DNA of 45,580 bases, taken from assembly GCA_902826565.1 (NCBI GenBank), contig CADEFF010000010.1, forward strand, positions 1 to 45,580, written 5' to 3'. Both the position numbers and the translations under genes were made by a program. Positions 1 to 8,569 of this stretch are shown piece after piece (position 1 is the first letter of the stretch; each line of letters begins with the position of its first letter). This stretch comes from an uncultured Rhodospirillaceae bacterium. Lineage in GTDB: Bacteria > Pseudomonadota > Alphaproteobacteria > Dongiales > Dongiaceae. The notes beneath the pieces are model-generated. The model did no database searches. It was not told where the DNA came from and saw nothing but the letters and a program-made list of their open reading frames with translations.

Positions 1-1
1 G

Positions 2-406
2 GGGCAGTGCGAGAGCGCGGGAACGGCCGCGGGCGATATCCTGAAGCTCACCAAGCCGCTCAGCGTCTGGGGCGGCGTCGATGCCAAGACCGGGCGCATT
101 TCCGACCCGCGGCACCCGCAGCACGGCGTCTCGATCGGCGGCAAGATCCTCGTCCTGCCGGGGATGATCGGTTCGAGCTCGGCGAGCTACGTGCTGACCG
201 AGCTTCTGATGGACGGCAACGGCCCCGCGGCGCTCGTGATCCCCGAGCCCGACGCCATCCTGCCGCTCGCCGTCATCGTCGCGCGGGAGATGGGCTGGGG
301 CGCGATACCGGTGCTGCTGCTGCCGCTCGCCGATCAAGCCCGCCTCGCGACCGGCGTTCGCGCGACCGTCGCGGCGGACGGGCGGATCGAGGTCGGCGGA
401 GCTTAA
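2..406 (+). CDS. Aconitase X swivel-domain protein (DUF126), 3' part
   Basis: The window opens inside this gene; its start lies upstream. The readable 134 residues carry the small-subunit (swivel) domain of the aconitase X family: the SVWGGVDAKTGRI stretch, then GGKILVLPG and GSSSASYVLTEL, which form the conserved core, and a C-terminal half rich in beta strands ending in IEVGGA. In this family the swivel domain, as a separate subunit or fused to the catalytic part, serves in dehydratases such as cis-3-hydroxy-L-proline dehydratase or archaeal phosphomevalonate dehydratase. Which substrate applies cannot be told, because the large subunit is outside the window. The family is clear; the reaction is not. 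Confidence 0.82.
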   Translation, partial: GQCESAGTAAGDILKLTKPLSVWGGVDAKTGRISDPRHPQHGVSIGGKILVLPGMIGSSSASYVLTELLMDGNGPAALVIPEPDAILPLAVIVAREMGWGAIPVLLLPLADQARLATGVRATVAADGRIEVGGA

Positions 407-819
407 GGCGCGGGCGGCCCCTGTCGGCGCCTTCGAGCCATACGCCCGATGCCTGGCAGCGCTCTCGGGAGGGCCCCAGGCCGCCCGTGGCGGCTCATCC
501 GGCGCCTCCGCGCGCCGGGACCCGGGAAACCGTCCTGACAAACCCGGAGATCGCCCCTATATACCGGTCGCGTGCGATGGCTTTCCGTCGGAGCCCGGGA
601 AGCGGGCGTGTCGATCCGATAGCATCGAGCACCCCTCGAACCGGATGCGCTCGCGAACCCGGTGCGAAGCTCGCGACGCGCCTCGTAGAAAGGAGAGTCC
701 TGACGCCCGTGCCGAACGCAGCCAAGCATCGCCGAAGCGAGCGCCTCCCGTCGCGCATTCTCGCCGCCCTGCAGCAGGACCGGCCGATTGGGGTCTTCGG
801 CAGCGGCGCGCCGGCGCAT
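407..819. other. Intergenic stretch with a candidate promoter
   Basis: No convincing protein gene is seen in these 413 bases; the reading frames that cross it have arginine-rich, low-complexity translations typical of GC-rich non-coding frames. It holds a sigma70-like promoter (annotated separately at 535-563) and a strong Shine-Dalgarno-like AAAGGAG at 689-695. That motif is followed in the frame of the next gene by CTG at 700 and GTG at 709, so translation of the next gene may start earlier than the ATG chosen here. Confidence 0.5.
535..563 (+). promoter_or_regulatory. Candidate sigma70-type promoter
   Basis: CTGACA (535-540) and TATATA (558-563) are separated by exactly 17 bp, and they fall in the only AT-richer patch of this intergenic stretch. 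It points toward the EEP-family gene and the phospholipase D gene behind it. The match to consensus is 5/6 and 4/6; no expression data support it. Confidence 0.4.
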
Positions 820-1599
820 ATGCGGATCGCCTCCTACAACGTCCATAAATGCGTCGGCATGGACAATCGGTTCGATCCCGACCGGATCGCGGCCGTGATC
901 GGGGAGCTCGGCGCCGATGTCCTCGCGCTCCAGGAGGTGGACCAGCGGTTCGGCAGGCGGGCCGGGCTGATCGACCTCGCCCGTCTCGAGCGCGAAAGCG
1001 GCCTCGTTCCCGTGCCGCTCGCCGGCAGATCGAGGTCGCAGGGTTGGCACGGCAACCTTCTGCTCTTCCGGAAGGGGACGGTTCGCGACGTTCATCCGAT
1101 CAGCCTGCCGGGCGTCGAGCCGCGCGGGGCGCTGGTGGTGGATATCGAGCTCGCCGGCGGCCCGTTGCGCATCGTCACGACGCATCTCGGTCTGCGCCGC
1201 CGCTGCCGCGCGCAGCAGGCCCGGACCATCCTGAAGGCGGTCGGTGCGCGTGCCGAGCGGCCGACCCTGCTGCTCGGCGACCTCAATGAGTGGCGGGTCG
1301 GTTCGAGATCGTCGCTGCTGCATTTCGATCCTGCTTTCGGCCCGGTGACCGCAGCCTTGCCGAGCTTCCCGGCGCGGTTTCCCCTGTTCGCGCTCGATCG
1401 CATTCTGGCAAGGCCGCAGAGCCTCATTTCCGGGATCGAGGTGCATGACACGCCGCTGGCGCGGATCGCTTCGGACCATCTGCCGGTCAAGGCGTGGATC
1501 GAGCTTGAGGCGGCGGCACCGTGCGCGCCGGCCGGGCCCGGGATGATGGCGCCGAAAGGCGCCGAAACCCGGCACCCGATCGTGGAGCCGGCGATCTAG
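820..1599 (+). CDS. EEP-family phosphodiesterase (endonuclease/exonuclease/phosphatase), YbhP-like
   Basis: A 259-residue protein of the endonuclease/exonuclease/phosphatase fold, a metal-dependent phosphodiesterase. The family motifs appear in order: MRIASYNVHK at the N-terminus (metal-binding Asn), LALQEVD (catalytic Glu), a TTHLGLR strand, LLGDLNEW (Asp/Asn pair) and SDHLPV (the C-terminal Asp/His dyad). The substrate may be DNA, a phospholipid headgroup or another phosphodiester. The next gene, 43 bp downstream on the same strand, encodes a phospholipase D-type enzyme, which resembles the E. coli pair ybhP-clsB. I chose ATG 820 because the conserved domain starts there, but it has no clear ribosome site; GTG 709, 13 nt after AAAGGAG, is an alternative adding 37 residues. 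The tail beyond SDHLPV is about 35 residues of low complexity. Confidence 0.82.
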   Translation: MRIASYNVHKCVGMDNRFDPDRIAAVIGELGADVLALQEVDQRFGRRAGLIDLARLERESGLVPVPLAGRSRSQGWHGNLLLFRKGTVRDVHPISLPGVEPRGALVVDIELAGGPLRIVTTHLGLRRRCRAQQARTILKAVGARAERPTLLLGDLNEWRVGSRSSLLHFDPAFGPVTAALPSFPARFPLFALDRILARPQSLISGIEVHDTPLARIASDHLPVKAWIELEAAAPCAPAGPGMMAPKGAETRHPIVEPAI

Positions 1600-1642
1600 G
1601 TCCACCGCCGAAACCGCGGGGCGGCGCCGATCCGGAGGCGGA

Positions 1643-3193
1643 ATGCGGCTGGTGCTTATCATCCTTGCTGCACTGGCCGCGATCGCGCTGGCTTCGGCCG
1701 CCGCGCTCTATTCCTACGGCCGGTTCGCGGAGCAGGCGCAGGGCGAACCGTCCTTTTCGCTTCCCGCTGCCGATGACGCCACGCCGCTCGACAGAGATAT
1801 CGCGCCGCTGCTGACGGCGCGGCCGGATCAGAGCGGCCTCGTGCTGTTGGCGGGGAACCTCGACGCCTTCGCGGCGCGCGTCCATGCTGCGAGACAGGCC
1901 GGGCGCAGCCTCGATCTGCAATATTACATCTGGCAGGACGATCTGACCGGGCGTCTGCTGGCCAGCGAGATCGTCAAGGCTGCCGACCGCGGCGTCCGGG
2001 TCCGGCTGCTGCTCGACGACATCAATGCGCAGGGACGGGACAATATCCATCTGGCGCTCGACGCCCACCCGAACATCGCCGTCCGTCTGTATAACCCGAG
2101 CCGGAACCGCGATGGGGCGCTGCTCCGCGGCATCGAGATGCTGCTGCGGGCCGTCAGCATCACGCGACGCATGCACAACAAGGCGTGGATCGCCGACGGC
2201 CGGATGGCTTTCGTCGGCGGCCGCAACATCGGCGATGCCTACTTCGATGCCGCCGCCTCGAATTTCCGCGATCTCGATCTGCTGCTGCTCGGAACCGCCG
2301 TCCGGCAAACCGAAACCATCTTCGACGAGTACTGGAACAGCAGGGCCGTGATCCCGATCGACGCGCTCGGGGAACCGCGCGCGACGGATCTGGCGGCGCT
2401 CCGGACGGCGCTCGCAGGCGCGGTGGCCGACACGGACGCGCGTCCCTATCTCGACCGCGTCGCCGAGAACGAATCGGTCCAGGCCTTGCTCGCCGGCCGG
2501 ACGCCGATCCACTGGACAGCCAGGGCGAAGGTGGTCTCGGATCCGCCGGAAAAGGTCGCCGGCGCGGGCGAGGAGAGATGGCTGATCAACGGCGTCGCGC
2601 CGCTTCTTGCCTCCGCCACCGCCGACCTCGAGATCATCTCGCCCTATTTCATCCCCGGAGACGCCGGCACCCGCCGGCTCGTGGAAATCGCGGAACGGGG
2701 CGTCCGGGTCGCCGTCCTGACCAATTCTCTCGCCGCGACCGACGTGACCGCCGTTCATGGCGCCTATGTGCGCTATCGCAAACCGCTCATCGAGGGCGGC
2801 GTCAGCCTGTTCGAGCTCAAGCCCTACGACAACGAAAGCGATGTTTCCCTGTTCGGATCGGGCGGCGCCAGCCTGCACACCAAGGCCTTCACGGTCGACG
2901 GCCGATCCGGATTCATCGGCTCCATGAACTTCGATCCGCGCTCGATTTCGCTGAATTCCGAGATGGGCGTCTTCTTCGAGGATGGCCGTCTCGTCGGCGA
3001 GGTGCGCGCGATCTTCGCCGACGAAACCGCCCCGGAGAAGAGCTACCGCGTCCGGATCGACGATGGCGAGACGATCTGGGAGGATCGCTTGGCCGGCGCC
3101 GCCCGGACGCTGCGCGAGGAGCCGGAGGCGGGATTCTGGCGTCGCTTGACGGCGACGATCATCGGCTTCCTGCCGATCGAATCGCAGCTTTGA
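1643..3193 (+). CDS. Phospholipase D / cardiolipin synthase-like protein (ClsC-like)
   Basis: A 516-residue member of the phospholipase D superfamily. An N-terminal hydrophobic segment (residues about 2-22) anchors or exports it. Two HKD motifs supply the active site: HNKAWIADG at residue 178 with GGRNIGDAYFD following, and HTKAFTVDG at residue 412 followed by GSMNFDPRS. Two complete motifs, spaced as in bacterial cardiolipin synthases, suggest phosphatidyl transfer in the inner membrane, as in E. coli ClsC or ClsB; a phospholipase or other phosphodiesterase role is also possible. ATG 1643 is preceded by GGAGG at 1633-1637. It follows an EEP-family phosphodiesterase gene and is probably cotranscribed with it. 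Confidence 0.85.
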   Translation: MRLVLIILAALAAIALASAAALYSYGRFAEQAQGEPSFSLPAADDATPLDRDIAPLLTARPDQSGLVLLAGNLDAFAARVHAARQAGRSLDLQYYIWQDDLTGRLLASEIVKAADRGVRVRLLLDDINAQGRDNIHLALDAHPNIAVRLYNPSRNRDGALLRGIEMLLRAVSITRRMHNKAWIADGRMAFVGGRNIGDAYFDAAASNFRDLDLLLLGTAVRQTETIFDEYWNSRAVIPIDALGEPRATDLAALRTALAGAVADTDARPYLDRVAENESVQALLAGRTPIHWTARAKVVSDPPEKVAGAGEERWLINGVAPLLASATADLEIISPYFIPGDAGTRRLVEIAERGVRVAVLTNSLAATDVTAVHGAYVRYRKPLIEGGVSLFELKPYDNESDVSLFGSGGASLHTKAFTVDGRSGFIGSMNFDPRSISLNSEMGVFFEDGRLVGEVRAIFADETAPEKSYRVRIDDGETIWEDRLAGAARTLREEPEAGFWRRLTATIIGFLPIESQL

Positions 3194-3233
3194 GCGGCGC
3201 TCGTGATCCCGGATCGAGGTCGGCGGAGGCCCG

Positions 3234-4094
3234 TTACGGCGCCTTGGCCGAAACCTGGAACTCCAGCACGGCGCCATTGCCCGCCTCGGACGGCAGATAG
3301 AGCGTGTTCGCATCCGTCGAGGTGGTGGGAAAGCCGTGCTGCGCGAGGAAGGCGCCGGTCTTCGCGAGCGAGGCGACCTCGAGGGTCATCGCGGCCGCCA
3401 TCGGCGGCTTCAGATCGAGCCCGTGCTTCGGGAAGAGACGGGCGAAGGCGTCCGGCGTCGCGAAGCGGAGCGTGCCGGCTGCGCTGGCGATCTCCGCCAC
3501 GCCCGCCGAGGGCGCGGTCGGATCACCGCCGAAATAGGGCCGATAGCCGGCGGCGGCCCGTTCGGGCTTCCGGGTGACCACGGTCACGCCGGCGAGCGCC
3601 TTCGCCCCGTTCGCATGATCGAGCCAGGCCGGCCGGCGGACCAGTTCCGGCGTCAGATGACAGCAGACGAAGGCGGAGAGGTCCGGCGTCTCTTCCTTCG
3701 GCAGATAGAGCAGCCGGAATTCCGGCGTCACGGTGCCTTCCGGCAGCTCCAGCAGCCGCTTCAGGTCCTTGGGGCCGTCGGGATGCAGGCCGCGCGCGAC
3801 CAGCCGTTCCTTCGTCGCCTGCGGATCGTCGCTCGCGAAGGCAATGCCCAGCAGCCCCTCGCGCGTCGCGAGGAACCGGTCGAGATCGTTGGTGAAGAGG
3901 CTCGCATCGATGATGCCCAGCAGCTCGATATAGCCCTCGCCGAGCATGACGCAGTAATTGGCCGTGCCCCAGCCGATATGCCGACCGCGCGGCGTGACGG
4001 TGAAACCGAGGCTCTGCCAGCGCTCGCGCGCCGCCTCCAGGTCATGCACCCCGACCAGCGTATGGTCGATGCCTCTGAGCGCCGCTTCGGTCAT
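3234..4094 (-). CDS. VOC (glyoxalase-like) family protein
   Basis: A 286-residue protein with the vicinal-oxygen-chelate fold. The first module begins LRGIDHTLVGVHDLEAA, followed by LGFTVTPRG and GYIELLGI, the usual His and Glu positions of a metal site. A second, more degenerate module lies near residues 160-280. The arrangement matches the Glyoxalase_3 type of domain found in many uncharacterised alphaproteobacterial proteins. No substrate can be assigned: relatives include lyases, dioxygenases and binding proteins. It reads away from the pet operon terminator and lies 40 bp from the end of the convergent phospholipase D gene. Confidence 0.75.
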   Translation of the reverse strand: MTEAALRGIDHTLVGVHDLEAARERWQSLGFTVTPRGRHIGWGTANYCVMLGEGYIELLGIIDASLFTNDLDRFLATREGLLGIAFASDDPQATKERLVARGLHPDGPKDLKRLLELPEGTVTPEFRLLYLPKEETPDLSAFVCCHLTPELVRRPAWLDHANGAKALAGVTVVTRKPERAAAGYRPYFGGDPTAPSAGVAEIASAAGTLRFATPDAFARLFPKHGLDLKPPMAAAMTLEVASLAKTGAFLAQHGFPTTSTDANTLYLPSEAGNGAVLEFQVSAKAP

Positions 4095-4120
4095 CCCGAT
4101 TCTCCCGCTGAGCGCACCGC

Positions 4121-4158
4121 AAAAGAAGAAGCCGGGGCGAAGGAACGCTTCGCCCCGG
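4121..4158 (-). terminator. Rho-independent terminator after petABC
   Basis: Inverted repeat CCGGGGCGAA (4132-4141) and TTCGCCCCGG (4149-4158), a perfect 10-bp stem with a 7-base loop. In the minus direction it is followed by a pyrimidine-rich, T-rich tail (complement of 4121-4130). It sits 36 bp past the petC stop and just before the VOC gene on the same strand, so it should separate the two transcripts. Confidence 0.8.
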
Positions 4159-4194
4159 CCCTTTTCCGAGAGCCAGTCTAACGGGCAGCGGCGC

Positions 4195-4950
4195 TCAATG
4201 CACCTCGGCCCAGACCTTCCGCTTCCAGGCGTAGAGCAGGCCGCTCAGCACCAGCAGGAAGAGGATGACCTTGACGCCCATGCGCTTGCGCGCCTCGAGC
4301 TCGGGCTCGGAGGTCCAGGCGAGGAAGGTGGTCACGTCCTGCGCCATCTGGTCGAGCGTCGCCTCGGTGCCGTCCGCATAGGTCACGGCGCCGTCGGAGA
4401 GCGGCTGCGGCATCGCGATCTGGTGGCCCGGGAAGACCTTGTTGTAGTTCATGCCCGAGAACAGCTTGAAGTCCGCCGGCGGCTCCTCGTAACCGGTCAT
4501 GAGCCCGTAGAGGTAGTCGGGACCGCCCACGCGCGCCTTCACGATCAGCGACAGATCCGGCGGCAGGGCGCCGTTGTTCGCCGCACGCGCCGCCTGGTCG
4601 TTCGGGAAGGGCTTCACGAAATGATCGGCCGGCCGGCCGGGACGATCGAACATCTCGCCCTGGTCGTTCGGCCCGTCCGCGACGGTCGCGGTCGCGGCGA
4701 GCGCCTTGATCGCATCCTCGGAGAGACCGAGATCGGCGAGGTTGCGATAGGCAACCAGCGACAGCGAATGGCAGCCGGCGCAGACGTCGGTATAGACCTG
4801 CAGGCCGCGCACCGCCGCCGGCCGGTCGAAGGTGCCGAAGAGCCCCTGGAAGGACCAGTGATGCTCCGGCAGCGGCCCGCCTTCCGCCGCGAGGGCCGGC
4901 GTTGCGGCGAGGGAAGCGAGCGCGGCGAACACGGAAAGGACGCGGCGCAT
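4195..4950 (-). CDS. petC: Cytochrome c1 of the bc1 complex
   Basis: A 251-residue cytochrome c1, the membrane-anchored haem c subunit that takes electrons from the Rieske protein and passes them to a soluble cytochrome c. Visible are a signal peptide ending in ALA (about residue 21), the haem-binding site CAGCH at residues 57-61, the IAMPQPL stretch that carries the axial Met ligand, and a C-terminal membrane helix (VILFLLVLSGLLYAW) followed by a basic tail. The start codon shares one base with the petB stop (TGATG), so the two are probably translationally coupled. Last gene of petABC, followed by a terminator. Confidence 0.97.
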   Translation of the reverse strand: MRRVLSVFAALASLAATPALAAEGGPLPEHHWSFQGLFGTFDRPAAVRGLQVYTDVCAGCHSLSLVAYRNLADLGLSEDAIKALAATATVADGPNDQGEMFDRPGRPADHFVKPFPNDQAARAANNGALPPDLSLIVKARVGGPDYLYGLMTGYEEPPADFKLFSGMNYNKVFPGHQIAMPQPLSDGAVTYADGTEATLDQMAQDVTTFLAWTSEPELEARKRMGVKVILFLLVLSGLLYAWKRKVWAEVH

Positions 4951-6227
4951 CAGGCCTTCTCCATCGTCTTGGCACCGTAGGCGGTTCGCTTCAGCACCGG
5001 TTCGCTGATGCTGAGCGGCAGCGGCTTCGGCTTCTCGACATAACCCAGGATCGGCAGGATCACGAGGAAATGCAGGAAGTAGTAGGAGGTCGCGATCCGC
5101 CCGATCCACAGGAACGGAACGCCGTGGAACGACGCGTCCGGCGAGTTGGCGCCGACCCAGCCGAGCACGAGACAGGCGAGCACCAGCACCCAGAAGAAGA
5201 ACCGGTAGGCCGGACGGAAGCGGGCGCTGCGCACCGGCGAATGATCGAGCCAGGGCAGGAAGAACAGCAGGATGATCGAGCCGAACATCGCGATCACGCC
5301 GGCGAGCTTCGCATCGATGATCCAGAGATCCGGCACCGCGCGGAGGATCGCGTAGAACGGCAGGAAGTACCATTCCGGCACGATATGCGGCGGGGTGGAG
5401 AGCGGGTTCGCCGCGATGTAGTTGTCCGGCTCGCCGAAGAAGTTCGGCGCGAAGAACACGAACCCCGCATAGAAGAGCAGGAAGACCGCGATCCCGAAAT
5501 AATCCTTCACCGTGTAGTACGGGTGGAAGGAGATGCTGTCCTGCGGCCCCTTCATGTCGATGCCGAGCGGGTTGTTCGAGCCGTGCCGGTGCAGCGCCAT
5601 CACATGCACGCCGACCACCGCCAGGATCACGAAGGGCAGCAGGTAATGCAGCGAGAAGAAGCGGTTGAGGGTCGCGTTGTCGACCGAGTAGCCGCCCCAG
5701 AGCCAGGTGGTGATGGCGTCGCCGACGATCGGGATCGCCGTGAAGAAGTTGGTGATGACGGTGGCGCCCCAGAAGCTCATCTGGCCCCAGGGGAGCACAT
5801 AGCCCATGAAGGCGGTCGCCATCATCAGCAGCAGGATGACGACGCCCAGCATCCAGAGCAGCTCGCGCGGCGTCTTGTAGGAGCCGTAATAGAGGCCGCG
5901 GAAGATGTGGATGTAGGTCACGATGAAGAAGAAGGACGCGCCGTTCATGTGCAGGTAGCGGACCAGCCACCCGTAATTCACGTCGCGCATGATGCGCTCG
6001 ACGCTCTGGAAGGCGAGCGAGGCATGCGGGGTGTAATGCATCGCGAGCACGATGCCGGTCACGATCATCGTGATCAGCATGAAGCCGGCGAGCGACCCGA
6101 AATTCCAGAAGTAGTTGAGGTTCTTCGGCGTCGGATATTCATGCATCTCGTGATGCATGAAGCTGAAGATCGGCAGGCGGTGGTCGATCCACCGCACGAT
6201 CGGATTGCTGAAGGCAGGCGCGGCCAT
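4950..6227 (-). CDS. petB: Cytochrome b of the bc1 complex
   Basis: A 425-residue integral membrane cytochrome b that carries both b haems and the two quinone sites. Eight or so hydrophobic helices are visible. Diagnostic stretches are the [11 protein letters not shown] region, the helix with [12 protein letters not shown] and [13 protein letters not shown] (haem-ligand histidines), [17 protein letters not shown], the second pair of histidines in [12 protein letters not shown] and [10 protein letters not shown], and [13 protein letters not shown], the PEWY motif of the Qo site. ATG 6227 shares one base with the petA stop (TAATG). The full-length single-gene form is typical of Proteobacteria. 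Confidence 0.98.
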   Translation of the reverse strand: MAAPAFSNPIVRWIDHRLPIFSFMHHEMHEYPTPKNLNYFWNFGSLAGFMLITMIVTGIVLAMHYTPHASLAFQSVERIMRDVNYGWLVRYLHMNGASFFFIVTYIHIFRGLYYGSYKTPRELLWMLGVVILLLMMATAFMGYVLPWGQMSFWGATVITNFFTAIPIVGDAITTWLWGGYSVDNATLNRFFSLHYLLPFVILAVVGVHVMALHRHGSNNPLGIDMKGPQDSISFHPYYTVKDYFGIAVFLLFYAGFVFFAPNFFGEPDNYIAANPLSTPPHIVPEWYFLPFYAILRAVPDLWIIDAKLAGVIAMFGSIILLFFLPWLDHSPVRSARFRPAYRFFFWVLVLACLVLGWVGANSPDASFHGVPFLWIGRIATSYYFLHFLVILPILGYVEKPKPLPLSISEPVLKRTAYGAKTMEKA

Positions 6228-6835
6228 TATGCGGCCTCCCCGGTTGCGGGCTTCGCGTCCGGCGCCTCGCCGATCAGCAGGCTGGTGTCGGTCAGGAACT
6301 TGTATGGCGGCACCGCGAGGTTGAGCGGCGCGGGGCCTTTGCGGATGCGGCCCGAGGTGTCGTAGACCGAACCGTGGCAGGGGCAGAACCAGCCGCCGTA
6401 CTCGCCCTTGTCGTCGGTCGGCATCTGGCCCTTCGGGATGCAGCCGAGATGGGTGCAGACCCCGATCATCACCAGCCATTCCGGCTTCTGCACGCGCGCC
6501 GAATCGGGCTGCGGGTCCTTGAGGTCGCCGAGCGGCGTGTCCTCGGCCGACTTGATCTCCTCCGGCGTGCGATGGCGCACGAAGACCGGCTTGCCACGCC
6601 AGACGACCGTGATGGCCTGCCCGACCTCGACCGGCGCGATGTCGACCTCGGTCGTCGAGAGCGCGAGCACGTCGGCCGCCGGGTTCATCTGGTCGATGAG
6701 CGGCCAGGCGACGGACGCGATCCCGACCGCCCCCAGGGCCGCGGTGGCCAGTACGAGGAAATCCCGCCGTGTCGCTTCGCCGCCGGCGCCGGGCCCATGT
6801 CCCGTTGCTGCCCCGGCCTGCAGGCTGTTCGCCAT
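6227..6835 (-). CDS. petA: Rieske iron-sulfur subunit of the bc1 complex
   Basis: A 202-residue ubiquinol-cytochrome c reductase iron-sulfur subunit. Its N-terminus has a twin-arginine-like TRRDFL followed by a single membrane helix (residues about 24-46). The [2Fe-2S] cluster motifs are CTHLGC (127-132) and CPCHGS (151-156), giving the two Cys and two His ligands plus the disulfide pair. First gene of petABC; ATG 6835 follows AAGGAG. About 280 bp of divergent intergenic DNA separates it from trmL and must hold both promoters, though no clear promoter can be picked out. Confidence 0.97.
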   Translation of the reverse strand: MANSLQAGAATGHGPGAGGEATRRDFLVLATAALGAVGIASVAWPLIDQMNPAADVLALSTTEVDIAPVEVGQAITVVWRGKPVFVRHRTPEEIKSAEDTPLGDLKDPQPDSARVQKPEWLVMIGVCTHLGCIPKGQMPTDDKGEYGGWFCPCHGSVYDTSGRIRKGPAPLNLAVPPYKFLTDTSLLIGEAPDAKPATGEAA

Positions 6836-7114
6836 GTTGCTAACGCTCCTTAGTGCCTTCCCGAATGGCCGATCCCGCCAGGAGACCGGTGAGGGCCTCT
6901 CCGCCCTCGCCGACCCTTGCCCCGGCCGGCATTGCGCGCGTCCTTATAGCATCCGGACCTTGCAGGCGTTTCCGGCCCTTATGCGACAATCCGCCGCACG
7001 GAATCCGGCAGCCATGCGGCCCCCTCAAGGCCAAGCGATATAATCGAGTTTCGCGCCCTTGCCTAGGCATCGGAAGGCGCGCGAACGTCGCAGTTCCGCG
7101 GGGGATCGCAAGCC

Positions 7115-7570
7115 ATGCGCATCGCGCTTTACGAGCCCGATATTCCGCAGAACACCGGCACCATCCTGCGACTCGCGGCCTGCTTCGGCCTCGGCGTCGA
7201 TATCGTCGGCCCGCCGGGGTTCGCGCTCGACGACCGCCGCATGCGGCGCGCCGGCATGGATTATCTCGACCGGGTGGAGATCGCGTGCCATGACGACTGG
7301 CCGGGCTTCCGCCGCGCGGCGACGCGCCGGCTGCTGCTGTTCAGCACCAGGAGCGAGGCGAGCTATCTCGACTTCGCCTATCGCGCCGACGACACGCTGC
7401 TCTTCGGGCGCGAGAGCGGCGGCGTGCCGCCCGCCGTGCATGAGGCGGCCGACGCGCGGCTGGTGATCCCGATCCGCCCGGGCCTGCGCTCGCTCAATCT
7501 TGCCGTCGCCGTCGCGATGGCGACCGGGGAAGCCTTGCGCCAGACCGGCGGCATGCCGGGGAAGGGCTGA
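7115..7570 (+). CDS. trmL: tRNA (cytidine(34)-2'-O)-methyltransferase TrmL
   Basis: A 151-residue SPOUT-fold methyltransferase. It matches TrmL, which 2'-O-methylates the wobble base of certain leucine tRNAs using S-adenosylmethionine. Family signatures are the N-terminal MRIALYEPDIPQNTGTI, then LLFGRESGGVPPAVHE and IPIRPGLRSLNLAVAVA, the last two forming the knotted cofactor site. Length is normal for a minimal single-domain enzyme. It is followed by hemF in the same direction, an order common next to petABC in Alphaproteobacteria. Of the 104-bp gap to hemF, the first part holds a 13-bp direct duplication (GCGACCGCCAGCC twice) of no known function. Confidence 0.93.
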   Translation: MRIALYEPDIPQNTGTILRLAACFGLGVDIVGPPGFALDDRRMRRAGMDYLDRVEIACHDDWPGFRRAATRRLLLFSTRSEASYLDFAYRADDTLLFGRESGGVPPAVHEAADARLVIPIRPGLRSLNLAVAVAMATGEALRQTGGMPGKG

Positions 7571-7674
7571 ACCGGGCGCGACCGCCAGCCGCGACCGCCA
7601 GCCGCGACTGAAGGCGCCCTTGCCTCCCCCGCGAGCGGCCGCCACCATCGGCGGCGCCAGCGGAAAGGGATGCG

Positions 7675-8556
7675 ATGGATCCGGCGAGAAAAGCCACGAA
7701 GAGCGACGCGCAGCGGGGTCGTGCGGCCGCCTGGTTCGAGACCCTGCGCGACCGCATCTGCGCGGCCTTCGAGAGGATCGAGGACGAGCTCGCCGGGACC
7801 CATGCCGAGCTCCCGCCCGGGCGTTTCGAGCGCAAGCGCTGGGAGCGCGCCGACGCGGACGGCGCGCCGGGCGGCGGCGGCACCATGGCCGTGATGCGCG
7901 GCCGCGTCTTCGAGAAGGTCGGCGTCAATGTCTCGACCGTCGAGGGCCGCTTCTCCGAGGAATTCCGCAAGCAAATTCCCGGCGCCGAGGCCGACGGAAA
8001 CTTCTGGGCGAGCGGCATCAGCCTCGTCGCCCATCTGCGCTCGCCGCTGGTGCCGGCGGTGCATATGAACACGCGCCATATCGAGACGACGCGGCGCTGG
8101 TTCGGCGGCGGCGCGGACCTGACGCCGATGGTCCCCGACGAAAAGGACACCGCCGATTTCCATGCGGCGCTCGAAGCCGCCTGCAACCGCCACAACCCCG
8201 CCTATTACCCGGAATACAAGGCCTGGTGCGACCGCTACTTCTACCTGCCGCATCGCGGCGAGGCGCGCGGCGTCGGCGGCATCTTCTACGACTATCTCGA
8301 CAGCGGCGACTGGGCGGCGGATTTCGCCTTCACCCAGGAGGTCGGGACCTGCTTCCTCGAGATCTACCCGCAGCTCGTGCGCCGCCACATGAACCGGCCC
8401 TGGACGGCCGAGCAGCGCCGCCACCAGCTCATCCGTCGCGGACGCTATGCCGAGTTCAACCTGCTCTATGACCGCGGCACGCAGTTCGGCCTCAAGACCG
8501 GCGGCAATACGGAAGCGATCCTGATGTCGCTGCCGCCCGAGGCGATCTGGCCCTGA
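7675..8556 (+). CDS. hemF: Oxygen-dependent coproporphyrinogen III oxidase
   Basis: A 293-residue aerobic coproporphyrinogen III oxidase, which converts coproporphyrinogen III to protoporphyrinogen IX using O2 in haem synthesis. Recognisable stretches are [45 protein letters not shown], and the C-terminal [20 protein letters not shown] with [14 protein letters not shown]. Length and motif order are complete. The start ATG 7675 follows GGAAAGGG. Its location beside the cytochrome bc1 operon fits a haem supply role, but it is transcribed divergently from petABC. Use of this O2-requiring form argues for an aerobic lifestyle. Confidence 0.96.
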   Translation: MDPARKATKSDAQRGRAAAWFETLRDRICAAFERIEDELAGTHAELPPGRFERKRWERADADGAPGGGGTMAVMRGRVFEKVGVNVSTVEGRFSEEFRKQIPGAEADGNFWASGISLVAHLRSPLVPAVHMNTRHIETTRRWFGGGADLTPMVPDEKDTADFHAALEAACNRHNPAYYPEYKAWCDRYFYLPHRGEARGVGGIFYDYLDSGDWAADFAFTQEVGTCFLEIYPQLVRRHMNRPWTAEQRRHQLIRRGRYAEFNLLYDRGTQFGLKTGGNTEAILMSLPPEAIWP

Positions 8557-8569
8557 GCCCGACGCGGCG

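Noticed and set aside
7-819. A long N-terminal extension of the EEP protein starting near base 7
   Set aside because: It runs through the end of the aconitase X gene in another frame and has Arg-rich low-complexity translation; the domain begins at 820.
4195-5970. A 591-codon frame covering cytochrome c1 plus part of cytochrome b in another frame
   Set aside because: Only the portion from ATG 4950 encodes cytochrome c1 with its signal peptide; the upstream portion is a shadow of petB.
7039-7044. Perfect TATAAT upstream of trmL
   Set aside because: No -35-like sequence stands 16-18 bp upstream (7016-7021 is GCGGCC); kept only as a note since one hexamer alone is weak evidence.
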